Source: Burkholderiales bacterium (GTDB lineage Bacteria; Pseudomonadota; Gammaproteobacteria; Burkholderiales; Burkholderiaceae_C). Taken from it: a stretch of DNA of 64,000 nucleotides. Position 1 is the first letter of the stretch, and each line of letters starts with the position of its first letter. The notes below the pieces were generated by a model. It made no database searches, was not told the DNA's origin, and saw only the letters and a list, made by a program, of their open reading frames with translations. Where the stretch lies: the NCBI GenBank assembly GCA_003963115.1, contig RXJQ01000040.1, forward strand, positions 1-64,000, in the 5' to 3' direction. A program made the position numbers and the translations under genes. Of the stretch, positions 61,493 to 64,000 are shown one piece after another.

Positions 61493-62056
61493 ATGGGCAA
61501 GATCGGAGAAGTCACGTTGCTGCTGGTGGCGGCCCAGGAAGGGCAGGCCGATGCGCTCAACCGCCTGTTCGACCTGCTCTACCCGGAGCTGCGCCGCATC
61601 GCCTCGGCCCGCATGCGCAAGACCGACGAGCGCGTGATGCTCGACACCACCTCGCTGGTGCACGAGTGCTATTTGCGTCTGCTCAAGCTTGAAGAGCTTT
61701 CGCTCAACGACCGCAGCCACTTCCTGTCGTATGCCGCCAAGGTGATGCGCTCGGTGGTCGTGGACCTCGCACGCGAGCAGCAGGCCCAGCGGCGCGGTGG
61801 CGACATGGCCTTTGTCACGCTGGACACGGCGGTGGCCAGCGGCCTGCCCAATGGCGAAGACGAGATCCTGCACATCCATGAAGCGCTGGAAGCCCTGGGC
61901 GCCATCGAACCGCGCCTGGTCAAGGTCGTGGAGATGCGCTACTTCATCGGCCTGGACAACACCGAGATCGCGCAGGCCCTGGACGTGAGCACCCGCACCG
62001 TCGAGCGGGACTGGGAACGCGCGCGCAGCTTTCTGTTCTCCGCGCTCAAGGCCTGA
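61493..62056 (+). CDS. ECF-type RNA polymerase sigma factor (ECF43-like)
   Basis: The 187-residue protein has sigma region 2 (about residues 20-85) and region 4 with the helix-turn-helix NTEIAQALDVSTRTVERDWERAR near the C-terminus. In region 2 the acidic DAED-type stretch of normal ECF sigma factors is replaced by D51-T52-T53-S54 followed by LVHE. In the ECF43 group, loss of these acidic residues is offset by threonine phosphorylation by a linked kinase. A Ser/Thr kinase gene follows 36 bp later. No anti-sigma factor gene is present. ATG 61493 has TGGAG just upstream; the in-frame TTG at 61469 is less likely. Confidence 0.88.
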   Translation: MGKIGEVTLLLVAAQEGQADALNRLFDLLYPELRRIASARMRKTDERVMLDTTSLVHECYLRLLKLEELSLNDRSHFLSYAAKVMRSVVVDLAREQQAQRRGGDMAFVTLDTAVASGLPNGEDEILHIHEALEALGAIEPRLVKVVEMRYFIGLDNTEIAQALDVSTRTVERDWERARSFLFSALKA

Positions 62057-62092
62057 TCGGGCTGCGTCGTCACCCATGACAAGGCCCGCGCC

Positions 62093-64000
62093 ATGAAGAT
62101 CCCCATGGCCCTGTGGCCTCGCCTGATGCCTTTGCTGGATCAGGCGCTTGACCAGCCAGCGGACCAGCGCGAGGCCTGGCTGCGGCAGCAGGCGCTGGAT
62201 GAGGAGACGGCCCAAGCCTTGCGCCAACTGCTGGCCGAGCGAGATGAGCTCGAAGATGGCAGCTTCATGGCCGCCCTGCCTCCTCTGTCTCATCCGGATG
62301 CGATGGCGTCTGAATCGTCTGCTGCCTCATCGCCATCGGCAGGTACCGCAACAGGCGGGGGCAGCCAGTCTGGCCTGTTCGCAGGCGACATGCTCGGCCC
62401 CTATCGCCTGATCAAGCCGCTCGGCCAAGGTGGCATGAGCGTGGTCTGGCTGGCCGAGCGCGATGACGGCCAGATCCGTCGCCAGGTGGCCTTGAAGATG
62501 CCCCACGCCGGCCCAGGCCAGGCCCTGCTGGCCGAGCGCATGCGCCGCGAGCGCGACATCCTCGCCAGCCTGGAGCACCGCCACATCGCCCGCCTCTATG
62601 ACGTGGGCACCGGCCCACAAGGCCTGCCTTTCATGGTGCTGGAGTACGTGGAAGGCCTGCCCCTGCCCACCTATTGCGACGAACACAAGCTGGGCATCCA
62701 CGAACGCCTGCAACTGTTCCTGCAGGTGCTCAGCGCCGTGCAGTACGCCCACACCAAGCTCGTGCTGCACCGGGATCTCAAGCCCAGCAACATCCTGGTC
62801 AATGAGCAAGGCGAGGTCAAGCTGCTGGATTTTGGCATCGCCAAACTGATCAAGGGGAGCGAAACCGGTGCGGCCCCATCGACCGAGCTGACCCAGCACA
62901 GCGGCCACGTGCTCACGCCCGACTATGCGGCCCCAGAGCAGATCGCGGGCCAGCCCCTGACCACGGCCAGCGATGTGTATGCGCTCGGTGTGATCCTGTT
63001 CGAGCTGCTCACCGGCCAGCGTCCTTACCGCCTGCCGCGCGGCACACGCGGTGCGCTCGAGGAAGCCATCCTCGCGACGGACCCGCGCCGGCCCAGCCAG
63101 GTCTGGCAGGACGCTGATGTGCAGACCCACCACATGAGCGCAGCCACCATCACCGACCTGGCCGAACACTACAAGACCAGCCCGCGCCGACTGAGCCAGT
63201 TGCTCAAGGGCGACCTGGACGTGATCGTGGCCACGGCCTTGCAAAAGCAGGCCGCGCGCCGCTATGCGACCGCCGAAGCCTTCGCACAGGACATCCAGCA
63301 CCACCTGGCCAAGGAGCCCATCGCGGCCCAGCCCGACAGCCGCTGGTACCGCACACGCAAGTATGTGCAGCGCCATGCCTGGGCCTTGAGCGCGGTCGGC
63401 GCGGTGGTGGTGGCGCTCAGCGTGGGCCTGGGCGTGGCCTTGTGGCAGGCCCAGCAGGCGAGGCAGGAGGCGGCCAAGGCCAACGCCATCAAGGACTTCC
63501 TTGTGGGCCTGTTCGAGAACGGCGATGTGGAGCAGCCCGATGCGCTGCGCAAGCGCCAGCAGACGGTGGAGCAGTTGCTGGTCAACAGCGCCCATGCGCT
63601 GGGCACGCAACTCAAGGACCAGCCGCAGGTGCGGGTGGAACTGCAAGGCGTGGTGGGCGGCCTGCTGCACAACCTGGCCATCACCGACGAGGCGATCAAG
63701 CTGCGCAAGCAAAGGGTGGCGCAGCTGGAGGCGATAGGGGCGCCGGTGGCGGAGCGGGCACAGGCGCTGCGGGATTTGGCCGATAGCCTCGATGCACGAG
63801 GAGATACGGTAGGGGCGCGTAAAAATTTGGAGAAAGGACTTGAGCAGTGTCATCAAACAAACATGCAACCTGCCGCAGTCTGCTGGGGCCTGCAAGTGGC
63901 GAGAGGGCAGATGTATGTGCTGGCCAGAGAGGTCGATCACGCACAGCAATTGATTGAGCCTGCAGTGAATGCGCTGAGATTGGAGAAGCCGCACAGTTCA
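62093..64000 (+). CDS. Membrane Ser/Thr protein kinase with helical sensor region, partial
   Basis: The window shows 636 residues; the reading frame continues past the right edge. The kinase domain spans about 105-370: glycine loop GQGGMSVVW near 112, VALK lysine, HRDLKPSN with His226, DFG near 246 and APEQ near 280. A transmembrane segment follows at about 428-450 (LSAVGAVVVALSVGLGVAL). After it begins a helical, TPR-like region that would be periplasmic or cytoplasmic depending on topology. The first 100 residues are acidic with a Ser/Gly-rich linker. It lies 36 bp after the ECF sigma gene, so it is the likely activator. Base composition becomes more AT-rich after about 63,785. Confidence 0.9.
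   Translation, partial: MKIPMALWPRLMPLLDQALDQPADQREAWLRQQALDEETAQALRQLLAERDELEDGSFMAALPPLSHPDAMASESSAASSPSAGTATGGGSQSGLFAGDMLGPYRLIKPLGQGGMSVVWLAERDDGQIRRQVALKMPHAGPGQALLAERMRRERDILASLEHRHIARLYDVGTGPQGLPFMVLEYVEGLPLPTYCDEHKLGIHERLQLFLQVLSAVQYAHTKLVLHRDLKPSNILVNEQGEVKLLDFGIAKLIKGSETGAAPSTELTQHSGHVLTPDYAAPEQIAGQPLTTASDVYALGVILFELLTGQRPYRLPRGTRGALEEAILATDPRRPSQVWQDADVQTHHMSAATITDLAEHYKTSPRRLSQLLKGDLDVIVATALQKQAARRYATAEAFAQDIQHHLAKEPIAAQPDSRWYRTRKYVQRHAWALSAVGAVVVALSVGLGVALWQAQQARQEAAKANAIKDFLVGLFENGDVEQPDALRKRQQTVEQLLVNSAHALGTQLKDQPQVRVELQGVVGGLLHNLAITDEAIKLRKQRVAQLEAIGAPVAERAQALRDLADSLDARGDTVGARKNLEKGLEQCHQTNMQPAAVCWGLQVARGQMYVLAREVDHAQQLIEPAVNALRLEKPHSS

Overview
The window looks like a chromosomal segment of a high-GC betaproteobacterium of the order Burkholderiales, near Comamonadaceae, Sphaerotilaceae or Aquabacterium. 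This is judged from gene content: FlhDC, polyhydroxybutyrate (PHB) genes, DUF2145 and DUF1289 proteins, a KA-rich ribbon-helix-helix protein, AcuI and AhpCF. Coding density is high. I see no rRNA, tRNA, CRISPR array, transposase or integrase. All functional calls are by recognition of motifs and family resemblance; no database search was possible.

Layout. 0-9.4 kb: a Baeyer-Villiger-type flavin monooxygenase divergent from an AraC regulator, a secreted RNase T2, a TetR regulator divergent from a Tat-exported phosphocholine-specific phospholipase C, a membrane M48 protease and a GntR regulator. 9.4-15.5 kb: a BMP-type binding protein, flavin reductase and nucleoside/guanine-type deaminase behind a nested palindrome, then small secreted proteins, a histone-tailed DNA-binding protein, a MazG-like pyrophosphohydrolase, a 44-residue peptide gene and a GlcG/HbpS-like protein. 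15.5-27.4 kb: a TPR/O-GlcNAc-transferase-like protein, an M48 lipoprotein, a four-gene branched-chain (valine/isoleucine) catabolic operon (SDR, acyl-CoA dehydrogenase, mmsA, mmsB) divergent from an AraC regulator, and a signal-less type 2 PHB depolymerase next to a phasin-like protein. 27.4-41 kb: an AttH-like protein with an FtsX-type permease, dctA, acuI, a lipoprotein, a flotillin-like SPFH protein, small membrane proteins, a PilZ protein and flhDC with a textbook terminator. 41-52 kb: a metzincin protease, ahpC-ahpF, an orphan NarX-type histidine kinase, a HAF-repeat protein, and a GlxA-type regulator divergent from a DJ-1/PfpI enzyme.

52.9-59.7 kb holds the most interesting unit. It is a six-gene minus-strand operon: lipoprotein cytochrome c, Tat-exported FAD oxidase of the arabinono-lactone/alditol oxidase class, Tat-exported DSD1-like PLP enzyme, DUF2147 protein, Gcw_chp-like outer-membrane protein and neutral ceramidase. 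It runs divergently from a TetR regulator. The parts fit an envelope-located pathway that releases sphingosine from ceramide, oxidises C1 and cleaves or otherwise processes the resulting D-configured beta-hydroxy amino acid. The phospholipase C at 4.4 kb could supply ceramide from sphingomyelin. From memory it resembles the sphingosine-induced sphA/sphBCD genes of Pseudomonas aeruginosa, so the chemistry may be partly described; the fusion with ceramidase in one TetR-linked operon is what is worth testing.

The window ends with an ECF sigma factor whose acidic region-2 residues are replaced by Thr/Thr/Ser, followed by a membrane Ser/Thr kinase that runs off the right edge. This arrangement suggests activation of the sigma factor by phosphorylation.
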